From assembly GCA_040880405.1 (NCBI GenBank), contig JBBDIM010000075.1:1-34710 (forward strand): 34,710 nt of DNA. Direction: 5' to 3'. The position numbers were made by a program, and so were the translations under genes. The notes beneath the pieces were generated by a model. It was not told the DNA's origin. It worked only from the letters and a program-made list of their open reading frames with translations, and searched no databases. This stretch comes from JBBDIM01 sp040880405. GTDB taxonomy: Bacteria > Planctomycetota > Planctomycetia > Pirellulales > Pirellulaceae. Of the stretch, positions 24,760 to 34,708 are shown piece by piece. The number at the start of each line of letters is the position of its first letter. Within the stretch, counting starts at the first letter, position 1.

Positions 24760-25851
24760 CTATACGTTAAACAGGAAGTGGCAAATGTCCCCGTCCTGCA
24801 TGACGTAGGCTTTGCCTTCGACCCGCAGTTTGCCCGCTTCGCGGATCGCCTTCTCCGATTGGAACTGCCGCAAGTGTTCCAGTGAAAAAACTTCGGCCCG
24901 GATAAAACCTCGTTCGAAGTCGGTGTGGATCACCCCCGCCCCTTGCGGCGCGGTCGCTCCGATCGGAACCGTCCAGGCCCTTATCTCCTTCTCGCCGGCG
25001 GTGAAGTAGCTTTGCAGGCCCAACAGCCGGTAAACGGCTCTCGCCAAAACCGCCAAGGCAGGTTCTTCCAGGCCGACACTCTCTAGCAGTTCGCGGCGAT
25101 CCGCTTCGTCCAGTTCGCTCAGCTCCGCCTCAATCTTGGCACACACCGGAACCACTTCGCCCCCTTCGGTGGCGGCCCTTTCGCGGACCCTTTGCACCAG
25201 CTCCCCTTCGCCGGTCAGGTTGTCCTCGTCGACATTCGCCAGGTACAGCACCTTTTTGGCGGTGAGGAATCCGAAGTTCCGCAGCAGCTTGGCCTTTTCC
25301 GGATCGGAGAAGTCGATCGTCCGCAGCGGTTTCCCTTCGGCCAACACTTTTTGGCACTGCTCCAAAATCTCTAGCCGCGTCTTCGCCTCTTTGTCGCCCG
25401 CGCGCGCGCTTTTGGCGCTCCGCTGCTGGGCCGATTCCACCGATTGCAGGTCGGCCAGCATCAATTCCGTGTCGATCGTCTCGATATCGCGGATCGGATC
25501 GACCGAGCCCTCCACATGGATCACGTCCGGCTCCGCGAAACACCGCACCACGTGGATGATCGCGTCCACCTCGCGAATGTGCGAGAGAAACTTGTTGCCC
25601 AGCCCCTCCCCTTCCGAGGCCCCCCGCACAATCCCGGCGATATCCACCAACTGCAGCACCGCCGGAATCACCTTCTGCGTTTTGATGAACGACTGGATCT
25701 CTTGCAGCCGAGCGTCCGGCACCGGAACCACCCCCACGTTCGGCTCGATCGTGCAAAACGGGTAGTTCTCGCTGGCGATACCGGCAGCGGTCAGGGCATT
25801 GAACAGGGTCGATTTACCGACATTCGGCAAGCCAACAATTCCGGCTTCCAT
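24760..25851 (-). CDS. ychF: Redox-regulated ATPase YchF (OLA1 family)
   Basis: YchF is a universally conserved Obg-family P-loop protein that binds ribosomes and prefers ATP over GTP. The 363-residue length is normal. G1 is GLPNVGKST (residues 7-15), followed by NYPFCTIEPNVGVV and the G3 motif DIAGIVRGASEGEGLGN. The G4 position reads NVDED instead of NKxD, the change linked to ATP specificity. The C-terminal TGS domain includes FTAGEKEIRAWTVPIGATAPQAAG-like sequence (24976-25012) and ends AYVMQDGDICHFLFNV. It starts at the ATG at 25851. It stands alone on the minus strand, between the ThuA gene and a repeat-rich gap. Confidence 0.97.
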   Translation of the reverse strand: MEAGIVGLPNVGKSTLFNALTAAGIASENYPFCTIEPNVGVVPVPDARLQEIQSFIKTQKVIPAVLQLVDIAGIVRGASEGEGLGNKFLSHIREVDAIIHVVRCFAEPDVIHVEGSVDPIRDIETIDTELMLADLQSVESAQQRSAKSARAGDKEAKTRLEILEQCQKVLAEGKPLRTIDFSDPEKAKLLRNFGFLTAKKVLYLANVDEDNLTGEGELVQRVRERAATEGGEVVPVCAKIEAELSELDEADRRELLESVGLEEPALAVLARAVYRLLGLQSYFTAGEKEIRAWTVPIGATAPQGAGVIHTDFERGFIRAEVFSLEHLRQFQSEKAIREAGKLRVEGKAYVMQDGDICHFLFNV

Positions 25852-25983
25852 GTAACAATTCCAGGCGTGTAAGCGTTCTTCGGGCGGAGGGACGAATCCA
25901 AGATTTTAGCGAAAAACCGGCCCGAGAACAGCGGCACCTTGCCCCAACGCCTGCGCCCAGGAGCAAGCCGGGGGAAAACTGGA

Positions 25984-26165
25984 TTAGCCACAGAGGGCAC
26001 AGAGATCACAGAGACAACGTTTTGCATTTTACATTCTCCATTAATCAATAATCATTCTCCTAAAACAGCAAGAATGAGTAATACAAAATGAAAAATGAAG
26101 AATGCAAAATCGAAAGACAAAGGCCCAGAAAACCTCTCTGTGTCCTCTGTGCCCTCTGTGGCTAA
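25984..26165. repeat. Long imperfect palindrome with CACAGAG arms
   Basis: The left arm (25984-26014) and the inverted right arm (26135-26165) are 31 bases long and differ at only 2 positions; both contain TTAGCCACAGAGGGCACAGAG. The arms continue inward with AT-rich inverted sequence (TTTTGCATTTTACATT on the left against AATGAAGAATGCAAAA on the right). The whole 182 bp could fold into one long hairpin. It shares the outer arm type with 7285-7454 but not the interior. No gene was recognised in 25852-26303. Confidence 0.75.
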
Positions 26166-26201
26166 ACCCTTTCCCTGCGGCGGCACGCCGCCAGCAAACA
26201 C

Positions 26202-26234
26202 AAAAAGCACCGCCAATTCCCGAAGGGCGGTGCT
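26202..26234 (-). terminator. Terminator of the prepilin-like gene cluster
   Basis: AGCACCGCC (26206-26214) pairs with GGCGGTGCT (26226-26234). Read on the minus strand the stem runs directly into TTTTTG. It lies about 70 nt after the stop of the 1924-residue gene and closes the cluster. Confidence 0.8.
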
Positions 26235-26303
26235 CTCTGCGGCAATCCGGCCGGCAGACCCGAAGGCAGCGGCCGGAAGATTGGTTGACCCAAGCCGAAG
26301 CGG

Positions 26304-29300
26304 CTACTCGATAAACCGCTTGAGCTGAATCACGTTCTCCACATTATGGTCTCGGCCCGGTTGGTACCCGACCGGAATCGAACGATCGATAATATAGAAC
26401 CCGCGGTGACGCCGAATGTCCCCGGTATCGGTTCCCAACTCCTCACCCAACGCCCAACCATCAGGATTCGCCGCATCCACGTCCGTGGGCTCCAGCTCAA
26501 AATACCCCACCGTCATCCAAACCGCAAACACATTGGACTGCGTCCCGGCAATATTGCCTAAGCGTTGGTAGGCTTGGTAGCGGAACATGGGATTGGCGTG
26601 CGGGTTGTGGTGGCGGTGCATACTTGCCGGTTGGCTACCGTCTAACCGATAGTCGAACAGCGGCGTGCGATCTGGATCAGGGGTGGCCATATCGGTTCCC
26701 CGCCGTGACCGCAAAATCGTCGCCTCGGTCGGGCGTTTACGCAAGCGATTGCGGACGTTGGCCGCGTCCCCCGACGCACCAACTTCCGACATCATCTCCG
26801 CACCCGAGGCGGCCCGGAATGGGTTGGAGAATCGCGACGGGAAGTTCGGATCTTCCACAGCCTCACGCCCTCGCCGACTCTGCTGGAACTGTTCCCACGT
26901 CGGGAAGCTCATCCCTGGGTATTCGCTCCAAAGTCGAGGGTCGAAGATGGCATGATACACATCCCGGGCCGGCATCGTGTTCAGGTTGATCTTGCCCGGT
27001 TCACGGAATCGCGACCGTTTGTTAAACGGAAACTGATAGCCAATCCGCGGATCATCCACAGCCAGCCCCGTGTAATCCGGATTGAAGTTGTTGGGCACAC
27101 TCGGATCGACCGGTGAAAACCACTTGTACGCATCGTTAAATCGCGTGGGAACATGCACGAAGTCGAAGATCCGCGCGTAATGGCTCCCCTGACTGGTATT
27201 GGGGACCGTCGATCCGTCATCACTTGCGAGCGAATCCGAAGTGTGGAAGAAGTTGAGCAAGTGCCCGTAAGGCGCTTTTTGTGATCCTGTGTTGTCACCA
27301 TCGGTGGTAAACGCGTACGGATCGAGATCGAGCCCGCCACCCGCTTGCTGTCGTCGGTAGGTGTACCCGTACAGCAAACGCTGCGGCGAACTGCTGGGGA
27401 CCTGCATCAATTCATACGCACTGACATACGGTCGATTCGACCATTGCAGCCAACCAAACGGGTTGTTTTCGACTTGCCTAGGCACCGGCGGGTCGGCGTA
27501 AGGATTTTCTGGTCGGGTTTCCGTCGGCATTGGACTGCCGGCATAGGCAGCATTGATCGGCGGGGCTGGCGTGATCGGCGCGCCAAACGTATGGTTGCCG
27601 TAACCCAAGGTATGTCGCAACACCCTGCCGAAGTGCTCCGACTCCATAGCGGTGTTTTCCAACGTCCGCGGCGTATCGAAGTGGGCCGGTGTCTGATTCA
27701 CTCGTCGTGAGAACGTTGCCAGATCCATACTCTGGCCACGCAACATCCCCATCAAATTGCCGGTCGAGGCCCCAATCTCCAACAGTTCGGGGGTTAACGC
27801 AACGTCGAATTCCAAGTTGCGGCGACCACGCTCTCGACTCGCAAACGCGATGAAGGTGCTTCGTGCGTCTTGATTGTCTCCCTCCTCATCCTCTTCATCC
27901 GGATCCCACTGGTTCGCGGGAACCATCGTATCTCGTTCGGGGTTGTCGAGACTGTCCTCACCATTGTAGGTCGTCAGGTCGATCGGCATCGCATCGACCG
28001 TAATGTACGGATTCAGCTCCGCGTTGTGGTCGCTCAGTGGGTTGGCCAACCGCTGCAAAATCGCGGTCTTATATCCCTGCACAAATTCAGGCTCAGTGAC
28101 ATCCTCTTTATCCGGAAACGTACTGGAGCGGGCAAGGTCCCGGTTCAGGCTCAAGGGGTAGTCATTATTTGGATCGGTATCGAAGGGAACATCCGGACAG
28201 GTCACCGCACCGGTGGCACCGTCCGTGTAGAGATCCATCAATTGCGGGGTAATCTCTTCGTTGAGCACCGTCGGTTTCGGATAGTAGTCATCGTTCGGAA
28301 TTGGTTCACTGATGCTCAGGCCGATTCCGACGGGCTCCCCGTCTGGGTCTTCCGCCGCATCGACCGCACCCCAAACGTCCGGGTAATCCGCAGTGACCGC
28401 GATCCCCCGAAACGGCTTGATCGCGGCGGCCGCTGCGTAAGGCATTCCGGCGAAATTGAAAATGCCAGAATATGGGGCAGAGAGCGTAATCTGCTGCGCT
28501 CCATCGATACTAAACTGCGGCGCGGTGGGGTTGTCCGGATCGGGAGCCGATCCGATCACCGTCTTTTGACGCGGCCCGACAACAAAGTACTCGCCGGGGA
28601 AAATCCCCAAGTCGGCGTTCGCCGGATCACGGTAGAAAAAGACGTGCGGCTCCACCAAGGCGGGTCGTGTCACTTCAACATTCGCGAAGTAAACGATTCG
28701 CTCCGTCTCGTAATTCTCCAGCGAGTTGGTGCCCGCGTTGCCCAACATTTTGAAGTTTGACGGGTCGTCAAGCGCTCCGCGATTGCGCGGCTGGAAGTTG
28801 ATCGTATCGGGCCGCGTGGCCATTTCGTTGATCAGGTTTTCACGCGTCCCAGAGGATGTGGTATCCAACTCGGTGCTGCTAATCACCACGCGCCACACCG
28901 GAAATCCACCCGGCGTCACGCGGTTCAGATGCAATTCGCCGTTGGGACCATACAGGTCTTTCGGCTGGGTCGACGGCACGGAATTCAACGCCCCGAAGTT
29001 TCCGATCGTGTTCCTAGGATTATAAAACTCCATAAACAGGGAGCCCTGCGGAATCCGGTACTGGTCCAAGGTCGGGTCATGGTTCATCGATGCCGGGGAG
29101 TTTCGACGTGAACCAGGCCCATCATCCCACTCGGTATCCCGAGTCCGGCGATCATGAAACGCCAACGTTTCCGTGATGATCAAATCAGGTGCCTCGGCCC
29201 CCCAAACCACACGGCGGTGTGCCAAGGCAGTGTCCGGACTGGTACTGCGGATGTCGCCATCAACATTCCAGGTTGTCACTCTAGAGCCGTCGCTATCAGT

Positions 29301-32078
29301 AAACGGATTTAAGTCGTACTCAAACGGGGTCATCACCCCATCCTTGTCACGATAATCAACCACGTTGATGGCCCATTGGGCAATTCGTCGCAGCGTTAGC
29401 TCGCGACGTTCTAGTTCATCGAGTGAATCATCAACCGTCGGATGCACATATTTCGGATCGGTTATCAATAACATCAACACATACAAGTGTCGCGCCATTA
29501 GCTGGCGACTTGCGCTGTATGCGGTCGGCAGGCCGGCATGAACCGTGGGATCCTCGATGTTGGGGGTATTCCAACCTGGCGGTCGCGGCAGGTTGAACGC
29601 CCCACTGACGGCACCATTGATAAAATCAGATTGCACGTCATACGCCCCACTCGCGGCAAAACTCGACTGAAACTCCTCAAGCTGCTTTGTAGCGAGGGTG
29701 AACACATCTTCGAGGTTGCCATGGGCAGGCCCTGGAGGTGCCTCCAATAGCCGATTCAAATCGAGCTTCTCTCCCTTTAGCATTTCCGAAGGCAAGAGCG
29801 CCAGCATCGCGTGATTGACTTCCGCTTCACTCCATCCCGCGTTGGCCGCTTCGATTCGAGCGTGCAGAAGAGTCGAGATCGCCGGGGTTTCAATTGACGC
29901 GTTGAGCCGCTCCTCCGTATGGCCATCACGCGGCACCGGCACGCGGGCCGGTGTCGGCACCTGCCAACTTCCGGTGGTAATCAAACGACGTTTCCGAGCG
30001 GGTCCAATGATATCGACGGGGGGGCCAGGATCTCGCACCAGCGTGTTGTAACCCGCCGTCAACAAACGATCGCCGTCGACCTGTAATTGACTGGAATCGT
30101 ACTCCTCATACCGTAGGACTCGCTCCAAGTCCTGGTACGTGAAGTGGTGGTCCGCATTCTCGCGCCGATAGAGATTCGATTCATACGGATCGTCCCCCGT
30201 TTGCGCAAACCCGGACGACGGCTGCAACTGCATCCACCGTGGTTTGCCATCGTAGTCAAGGTACGTATAGCCATGCCCCAAGCGGTCCGGAGGGGTGCCA
30301 AACTGCGCGGCCAACAGCGAATTGGTGGCGCTGAGATTGGGAACTCCCAGCGTGGTTAAACGGCTAAGCTGGTCGTCAAATTCATTGTAACCAGGGCGTG
30401 GATTTGCCCCTTCCGGCGTACCAAATGGTGGGACATCCGGATCGGGAGGGAAGATCCTAAATCCGTAGCGACTCCGCAACAAACTCAAGGTGCTATCAGG
30501 TCGAAACAGTGAAGCCAAATTCACATCGGCCGGACCATAGCCACTACCCAGCGGCAACGGCATGGGAGTTGGGTTATTGCCCGCATCGCGCGAGGGAGAA
30601 TGGGATGGCATGTTATGCGCGACGTTCGCTTCGTCGGCGGTGATCGGGTCCGTATTATTAAACCCTGCCAAGTGGCTATAAAACCCGTGCGCGTTGACGT
30701 TCAGCAAAGCATCCAAGTCGCGAACCAAGATCGCGACCAGCGGACGGTAACGACGCCCCTGCTTGTCGGTCTTGATCGGCAGGCCCGGGTCGATCCAGAT
30801 GCTCTCGGGGATTCCGTCCAGGTCGTTGTCGATGTCGTAGCGGGAGTTATTTCGCCCGAATGGATCGTAAGTCAAATTGCTGCCGGTAAAGTTGGGATTG
30901 TCCACTTGCAGCGGACGCAAGCTGATCTTCCGCAACAATCCGATCACACGATCGCGGACAGCATCATCGGTGATGCCAGCGGGATTGCGGAAGGCGCTAC
31001 GGCGGGCAGGCTGGTCGGGATAGGTCGTGCCAAAGCCCATCGGATCATCTTCCGCTAGTTGTCGCGCCCAATAGTCGATCAAATCGGGGCGATGAAACGA
31101 GGGCAACGTCCTCTGTGAGATTTGGTCCGGCGTCAATCCTTCATCCAGCGGAAGGTACGCCAAATACATATTCTGATAGTCGGGCGCCGTGTAAGACTCA
31201 TTCGCGCCGCCCGCTTCAATCGGTAAACCTTGATGGGGGCCATTGGGGACGACACCGCCCGGGTAGGCGTGGGCAATGTTGGGGATCAACGCCACCGGAT
31301 GACCATTTCCATCCCGCAACGTCAAACCGGGTTTGATCGTTTGCCCAACTTCCCAAAAATACCCCACTCCCGTCCCCGAAAACGGATGTCCGTTAACAAT
31401 AAAGGCATCGCCTACTGCGGGCCGAGCCAATTGATTACCGGCGTTATTAACAATCCGTCCCCGGTTCGTCTCTGGTTCAGGATCGATGAAGAAGTCAACA
31501 TATTGAAAGGTCTCTCCATCCATCTCGAATGTCGGGATGTAACGCAGGATGCGGTGAGACTGTCCGGCGGCGGCACCGGTGGTAAACGTCAATACCGTCC
31601 CGCTGTAGTAGTCCTCGATCTTTGAGACACGATAGCCGTTGTCAGGGGATGGGTTCCCAGCGGGAAATTCAGGAAGACTGCCGATCAAAACCCGGATCCG
31701 GGTCATCTGAGGACGGGTGAAATCGACCCCGCTGACCGCGGGAAACTCAATCGTCACGTTCCCCCAAATATCCCGCAGCAAGTCATGCCCCAACATTCCA
31801 CTCCGGCTGCCCACTTGGGGGCCGCGGATGAGTTGGCCGAGGATTGCGTCCATTTCCCGCGCCGGGTCTTGTTCTTCTGGTTCGGCGCGGAGGCTGGCGT
31901 CGGCGGCTCGGCGGAAGTGGCCGGCGGTGACTACGAAGGTCAGGCCGATCATCGAGAACAGCACCAACATGCTCAGCACCACCAACAGCAAGGCACCCCG
32001 GCGGTTACGACCGGCGAGGTGGCTGGGCCGCGCGAGGCGACTGGGGCGTGCGAGATGGTTTTGCGAGTGACGTTTCAT
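26304..32078 (-). CDS. Giant GspK/PilX-like prepilin-type protein (1924 residues)
   Basis: This very large planctomycete protein has a short basic N-terminus (with a repeated LARPS unit) followed by RRGALLLVVLSMLVLFSMIG and then LTFVVTAGHF, a single hydrophobic helix resembling the N-terminus of PilX/GspK minor pilins. The rest is predicted to lie outside the membrane. Around residues 410-440 is DIDNDLDGIPESIWIDPG, a Ca-binding-loop-like DxDxDG pattern, followed by RPLVAILVRDLDALLNVNAHG. Other parts are rich in Asp, Asn and Pro, and near the C-terminus KINLNTMPARDVYHAIFDPR resembles the GspK core motif (xNxNTA-like). No other domain is recognised. It is last in a three-gene prepilin-like cluster, probably a pseudopilus tip or surface component. 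Ordinary GspK is about 300-350 residues. Confidence 0.85.
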   Translation of the reverse strand: MKRHSQNHLARPSRLARPSHLAGRNRRGALLLVVLSMLVLFSMIGLTFVVTAGHFRRAADASLRAEPEEQDPAREMDAILGQLIRGPQVGSRSGMLGHDLLRDIWGNVTIEFPAVSGVDFTRPQMTRIRVLIGSLPEFPAGNPSPDNGYRVSKIEDYYSGTVLTFTTGAAAGQSHRILRYIPTFEMDGETFQYVDFFIDPEPETNRGRIVNNAGNQLARPAVGDAFIVNGHPFSGTGVGYFWEVGQTIKPGLTLRDGNGHPVALIPNIAHAYPGGVVPNGPHQGLPIEAGGANESYTAPDYQNMYLAYLPLDEGLTPDQISQRTLPSFHRPDLIDYWARQLAEDDPMGFGTTYPDQPARRSAFRNPAGITDDAVRDRVIGLLRKISLRPLQVDNPNFTGSNLTYDPFGRNNSRYDIDNDLDGIPESIWIDPGLPIKTDKQGRRYRPLVAILVRDLDALLNVNAHGFYSHLAGFNNTDPITADEANVAHNMPSHSPSRDAGNNPTPMPLPLGSGYGPADVNLASLFRPDSTLSLLRSRYGFRIFPPDPDVPPFGTPEGANPRPGYNEFDDQLSRLTTLGVPNLSATNSLLAAQFGTPPDRLGHGYTYLDYDGKPRWMQLQPSSGFAQTGDDPYESNLYRRENADHHFTYQDLERVLRYEEYDSSQLQVDGDRLLTAGYNTLVRDPGPPVDIIGPARKRRLITTGSWQVPTPARVPVPRDGHTEERLNASIETPAISTLLHARIEAANAGWSEAEVNHAMLALLPSEMLKGEKLDLNRLLEAPPGPAHGNLEDVFTLATKQLEEFQSSFAASGAYDVQSDFINGAVSGAFNLPRPPGWNTPNIEDPTVHAGLPTAYSASRQLMARHLYVLMLLITDPKYVHPTVDDSLDELERRELTLRRIAQWAINVVDYRDKDGVMTPFEYDLNPFTDSDGSRVTTWNVDGDIRSTSPDTALAHRRVVWGAEAPDLIITETLAFHDRRTRDTEWDDGPGSRRNSPASMNHDPTLDQYRIPQGSLFMEFYNPRNTIGNFGALNSVPSTQPKDLYGPNGELHLNRVTPGGFPVWRVVISSTELDTTSSGTRENLINEMATRPDTINFQPRNRGALDDPSNFKMLGNAGTNSLENYETERIVYFANVEVTRPALVEPHVFFYRDPANADLGIFPGEYFVVGPRQKTVIGSAPDPDNPTAPQFSIDGAQQITLSAPYSGIFNFAGMPYAAAAAIKPFRGIAVTADYPDVWGAVDAAEDPDGEPVGIGLSISEPIPNDDYYPKPTVLNEEITPQLMDLYTDGATGAVTCPDVPFDTDPNNDYPLSLNRDLARSSTFPDKEDVTEPEFVQGYKTAILQRLANPLSDHNAELNPYITVDAMPIDLTTYNGEDSLDNPERDTMVPANQWDPDEEDEEGDNQDARSTFIAFASRERGRRNLEFDVALTPELLEIGASTGNLMGMLRGQSMDLATFSRRVNQTPAHFDTPRTLENTAMESEHFGRVLRHTLGYGNHTFGAPITPAPPINAAYAGSPMPTETRPENPYADPPVPRQVENNPFGWLQWSNRPYVSAYELMQVPSSSPQRLLYGYTYRRQQAGGGLDLDPYAFTTDGDNTGSQKAPYGHLLNFFHTSDSLASDDGSTVPNTSQGSHYARIFDFVHVPTRFNDAYKWFSPVDPSVPNNFNPDYTGLAVDDPRIGYQFPFNKRSRFREPGKINLNTMPARDVYHAIFDPRLWSEYPGMSFPTWEQFQQSRRGREAVEDPNFPSRFSNPFRAASGAEMMSEVGASGDAANVRNRLRKRPTEATILRSRRGTDMATPDPDRTPLFDYRLDGSQPASMHRHHNPHANPMFRYQAYQRLGNIAGTQSNVFAVWMTVGYFELEPTDVDAANPDGWALGEELGTDTGDIRRHRGFYIIDRSIPVGYQPGRDHNVENVIQLKRFIE

Positions 32079-32188
32079 CGGAGATCTTTCCTACTTGAAT
32101 TCGATCAGGGCCCGCCCCCGCGAGACCTATGACCGCTCACTTGAAACTTTGATTGAGTTGATGGTCCGGCAAAGCGTCCCTCAGGCCG

Positions 32189-32208
32189 CGAAGGCTGGCC
32201 AGCCTTCG
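32189..32208. repeat. Perfect 20-bp palindrome between two prepilin-like genes
   Basis: CGAAGGCTGG is followed directly by its reverse complement CCAGCCTTCG. Nearby CCGC and GCGG can extend the pairing with a bulge. It lies in the 160-nt gap between the PilV-like gene and the giant gene, where a hairpin could reduce read-through or protect the upstream message. It has no T-run on the minus-strand side, so it is not a typical terminator. Confidence 0.65.
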
Positions 32209-32238
32209 ACCTGCGGCAGGGATCTTTCGCCAGGTTGA

Positions 32239-33546
32239 TTAGTAAGTCGACAAGTCGAGCCGCACCCGCTTGGTATAAACCCCCACCACGCCTTCGACGA
32301 TGATGGCATGGGTGGGGGGATTTGGAGATGATGTCACCGAAGACCAATCCGGGCCGGTAAACGTAACGTAAATGCTGGGGGTGGCCGTGCCGGGATCGAT
32401 GATTTCTGAAACGGAAGAGACACGACACCACTGGTAAACATCGCCGGCGGGGTACGTACTCACCACCACTCGACGCGCCAAACAAATCCAATCGCCGTTG
32501 GATAAGCGAAGCATATTCTCTACCTGCTCCGGCGTGGCACCGTCGCTATTGTCCATTACCAGTTGGACTTCACCCGTGGAGTACCCACCTGTACTGGCAA
32601 ACGAGGTGGAAGGGATAGCCAATACTCGTTCACTGGGATGGGCCCCGGTTTGCATAGATCCGAATTCACCCGCGAGCGGAATCCGCGGCTGCCGCTGCTG
32701 CATCACGATAACCGAGAGGTTGTATTCATCGGTCAGGTTGCGATTTAGCGCCGCCTGAGCATCAGTAGGAGTAGCAGCGACAGGACCATAAGTAATCGGA
32801 GGAGATAGTTGCGCCGCGGTCGCCGTTCCGGCCAGCGGTTGAATATTCCTCAGCTCCGGCACCAACATTAGCATCCAGGTGTAATCCCCCTGGGCCTGTC
32901 GCCGAACGGGGACATTGTCGCCCCGAGTAAAGAACGTTTGGAAGGGTGGCCTGTCGCCGTCCGAGGGTCGCTCGCTGGAAAGGTCGTCCTGCGACATGAA
33001 GTTAATGGCCGCCTGACGCCTTGGCATTCGAGTGCCCGAGTTGGGGGCGGAAAGGAGGGACAGGCGGTGCATCCGTAGGGGATTTGGCGTTGTCCCACTT
33101 GATGCCACCGGTGACGCTGGGAAAAACCGACGGTTGTTATTCCAGGTTGCGGGGTCGCCGTATTGCGCGAAATCAGGGAAATACCAAGGGTCAATTAAGT
33201 AAGACTGGCGCAGTGGCAATGGGCTTAAGGGCGTTGCATGAGGACGAACAAAATTATCCATTGCAGCCGCATTGGGCGAAACCCAACTAACCGGGTTCAA
33301 ATACCCGCGGATCTTCGCCTCGTGGTAGGCGCGCTGGCCGATGCTGGCGACTCGGTCGGCTCGCGTGCCTCGTTCGGTGAGGTGGGTGCCTAGCGGGATC
33401 AGGGCGACCAGGCCCATGATGCCGAGGCTGACGACCATCGCGGACATCATCACCTCAATCAGGGTGATCCCCGCAAGCGATTTTGATCGGCCGGACTGGT
33501 GCCGGTGGGCCGGATTGTGCGAAGCGTTGTGCATGCGGTTATTCAT
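32239..33546 (-). CDS. PilV-like prepilin-type N-cleavage/methylation protein
   Basis: This 435-residue protein has a prepilin leader: a basic stretch (HQSGRSKSLAG) followed by ITLIEVMMSAMVVSLGIMGLVALIPLG. The cleavage site Gly and the Glu at mature position 5 are present, so it is likely processed by a PilD-type peptidase. The start and helix resemble PilV/GspI-type minor pilins, but the globular part is far longer and unrecognised. The ATG at 33546 overlaps the end of the upstream gene by 8 bp; an ATG at 33534 is an alternative, since GGGAG abuts the first and is 12 nt from the second. The frame extends to 33675, inside the previous gene, without support. It is the middle gene of the cluster. 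Confidence 0.88.
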   Translation of the reverse strand: MNNRMHNASHNPAHRHQSGRSKSLAGITLIEVMMSAMVVSLGIMGLVALIPLGTHLTERGTRADRVASIGQRAYHEAKIRGYLNPVSWVSPNAAAMDNFVRPHATPLSPLPLRQSYLIDPWYFPDFAQYGDPATWNNNRRFFPASPVASSGTTPNPLRMHRLSLLSAPNSGTRMPRRQAAINFMSQDDLSSERPSDGDRPPFQTFFTRGDNVPVRRQAQGDYTWMLMLVPELRNIQPLAGTATAAQLSPPITYGPVAATPTDAQAALNRNLTDEYNLSVIVMQQRQPRIPLAGEFGSMQTGAHPSERVLAIPSTSFASTGGYSTGEVQLVMDNSDGATPEQVENMLRLSNGDWICLARRVVVSTYPAGDVYQWCRVSSVSEIIDPGTATPSIYVTFTGPDWSSVTSSPNPPTHAIIVEGVVGVYTKRVRLDLSTY

Positions 33547-34708
33547 CTCCCTGGCCCTGGATAGTTTCCGTTCGCTGGGCGAATTTTCTGGCCTCTGACA
33601 TGACGTCCCGATCGGACAGCGTGCCCACCGCGCCCGGATCGATGAACGCGTTGCGGGTGGTCGAGACCTGGCCACTGAGATAATTCACGGAGACCCACAT
33701 CGAGGTGGCATCGTATAAATTGGTCGAATTATCGATCAATGAATTCAGCGGGGCAGGTAAATCCGCCGCATCCATGGAAGCTTCTACTTCCACCAGATTA
33801 ACCGCCTGATCGAACTTGCCGACAAGCAAGTGGACATTGCCGATGGGACGACGCGCGATGCCATTTATGTCATAGATCCGATCGACCGAGCCGGTGGGGC
33901 TGAACATTACATTGACCGACGCCTCAGCGCCAAACATGGGGTTGGAATTGTGAAACTGTCGATCGCTGGCACCCATCCCGGAAAACGCCAAGTCAATGCA
34001 CATATCGCTGGGTAGCTGGAGTGGGGTGACGCTGGAACGGGTCGGGCGGAGGTAAAGTTGGAAGGGCATACTGACGTTTACAGTAGCTAAATCAACTCCT
34101 GCAAATCGGTCAAAGCGATTGTCCGATGGTGGAATGAACACCGCGATTTGTAGTTGGGGACTTGCTTGAATCACCCGAAAGTCATATTTGGGCCCCCGGT
34201 ACTCCAGCCGAATTTCCCCAACCTCATTGTTCGCTAAAAAGAAACTTGCCGAGGGAGAATTCCCGAGGGCATCGACCAATACCAAACGCTTGCGATGAGG
34301 TGGCCCAAGCGGATCTTCATGCCCGGCGGGAACAGTAGACGATGCTGAATGTAGTTGGTTGAGCCGCAGTGTGGACGTATCCAAATCCCCCGCATACACA
34401 GGAGGCGACTCCAGCATATACATCCGAAAACTAATGTTATTAGCGTCCGAGTTAGGCGTGGTCAGCGTGGTTCCATGCCGGACGATCTCAAACCCACATG
34501 GCCGCCCCAGTTCAAACGCGCGGGCCTGGACCCCAGCGACGAACGCGTTGACTTGCCGAGCCGCTTCGCGCTGCTTTTTGCCTTTGGTCCCGGTGCGTAC
34601 GGCGACCGCGGCGATCCCCATCATAATGCTGAGGATACCGACCACCACCAACAGTTCGATCAAGGTCATCCCGTGGTGGGCTGAACGCGTTGTCCGCAAA
34701 TGCGTCAT
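33539..34708 (-). CDS. GspH-like prepilin-type N-cleavage/methylation protein
   Basis: This 389-residue protein starts MTHLRTTRSAHHGMTLIELL, a class III prepilin leader cut after Gly13, with Glu at mature position 5 and a hydrophobic helix (LLVVVGILSIMMGIAAVAV). The following RQVNAFVAGVQARAFELGRPCGFEIVRHG resembles the start of GspH/FimT pseudopilins. The large C-terminal portion is not recognised. The ATG at 34708 lies 2 bases from the right edge, so its promoter and any gene before it (for example the assembly ATPase or major pseudopilin) are outside the window. It overlaps the next gene by 8 bp, which suggests translational coupling. Confidence 0.88.
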   Translation of the reverse strand: MTHLRTTRSAHHGMTLIELLVVVGILSIMMGIAAVAVRTGTKGKKQREAARQVNAFVAGVQARAFELGRPCGFEIVRHGTTLTTPNSDANNISFRMYMLESPPVYAGDLDTSTLRLNQLHSASSTVPAGHEDPLGPPHRKRLVLVDALGNSPSASFFLANNEVGEIRLEYRGPKYDFRVIQASPQLQIAVFIPPSDNRFDRFAGVDLATVNVSMPFQLYLRPTRSSVTPLQLPSDMCIDLAFSGMGASDRQFHNSNPMFGAEASVNVMFSPTGSVDRIYDINGIARRPIGNVHLLVGKFDQAVNLVEVEASMDAADLPAPLNSLIDNSTNLYDATSMWVSVNYLSGQVSTTRNAFIDPGAVGTLSDRDVMSEARKFAQRTETIQGQGDE

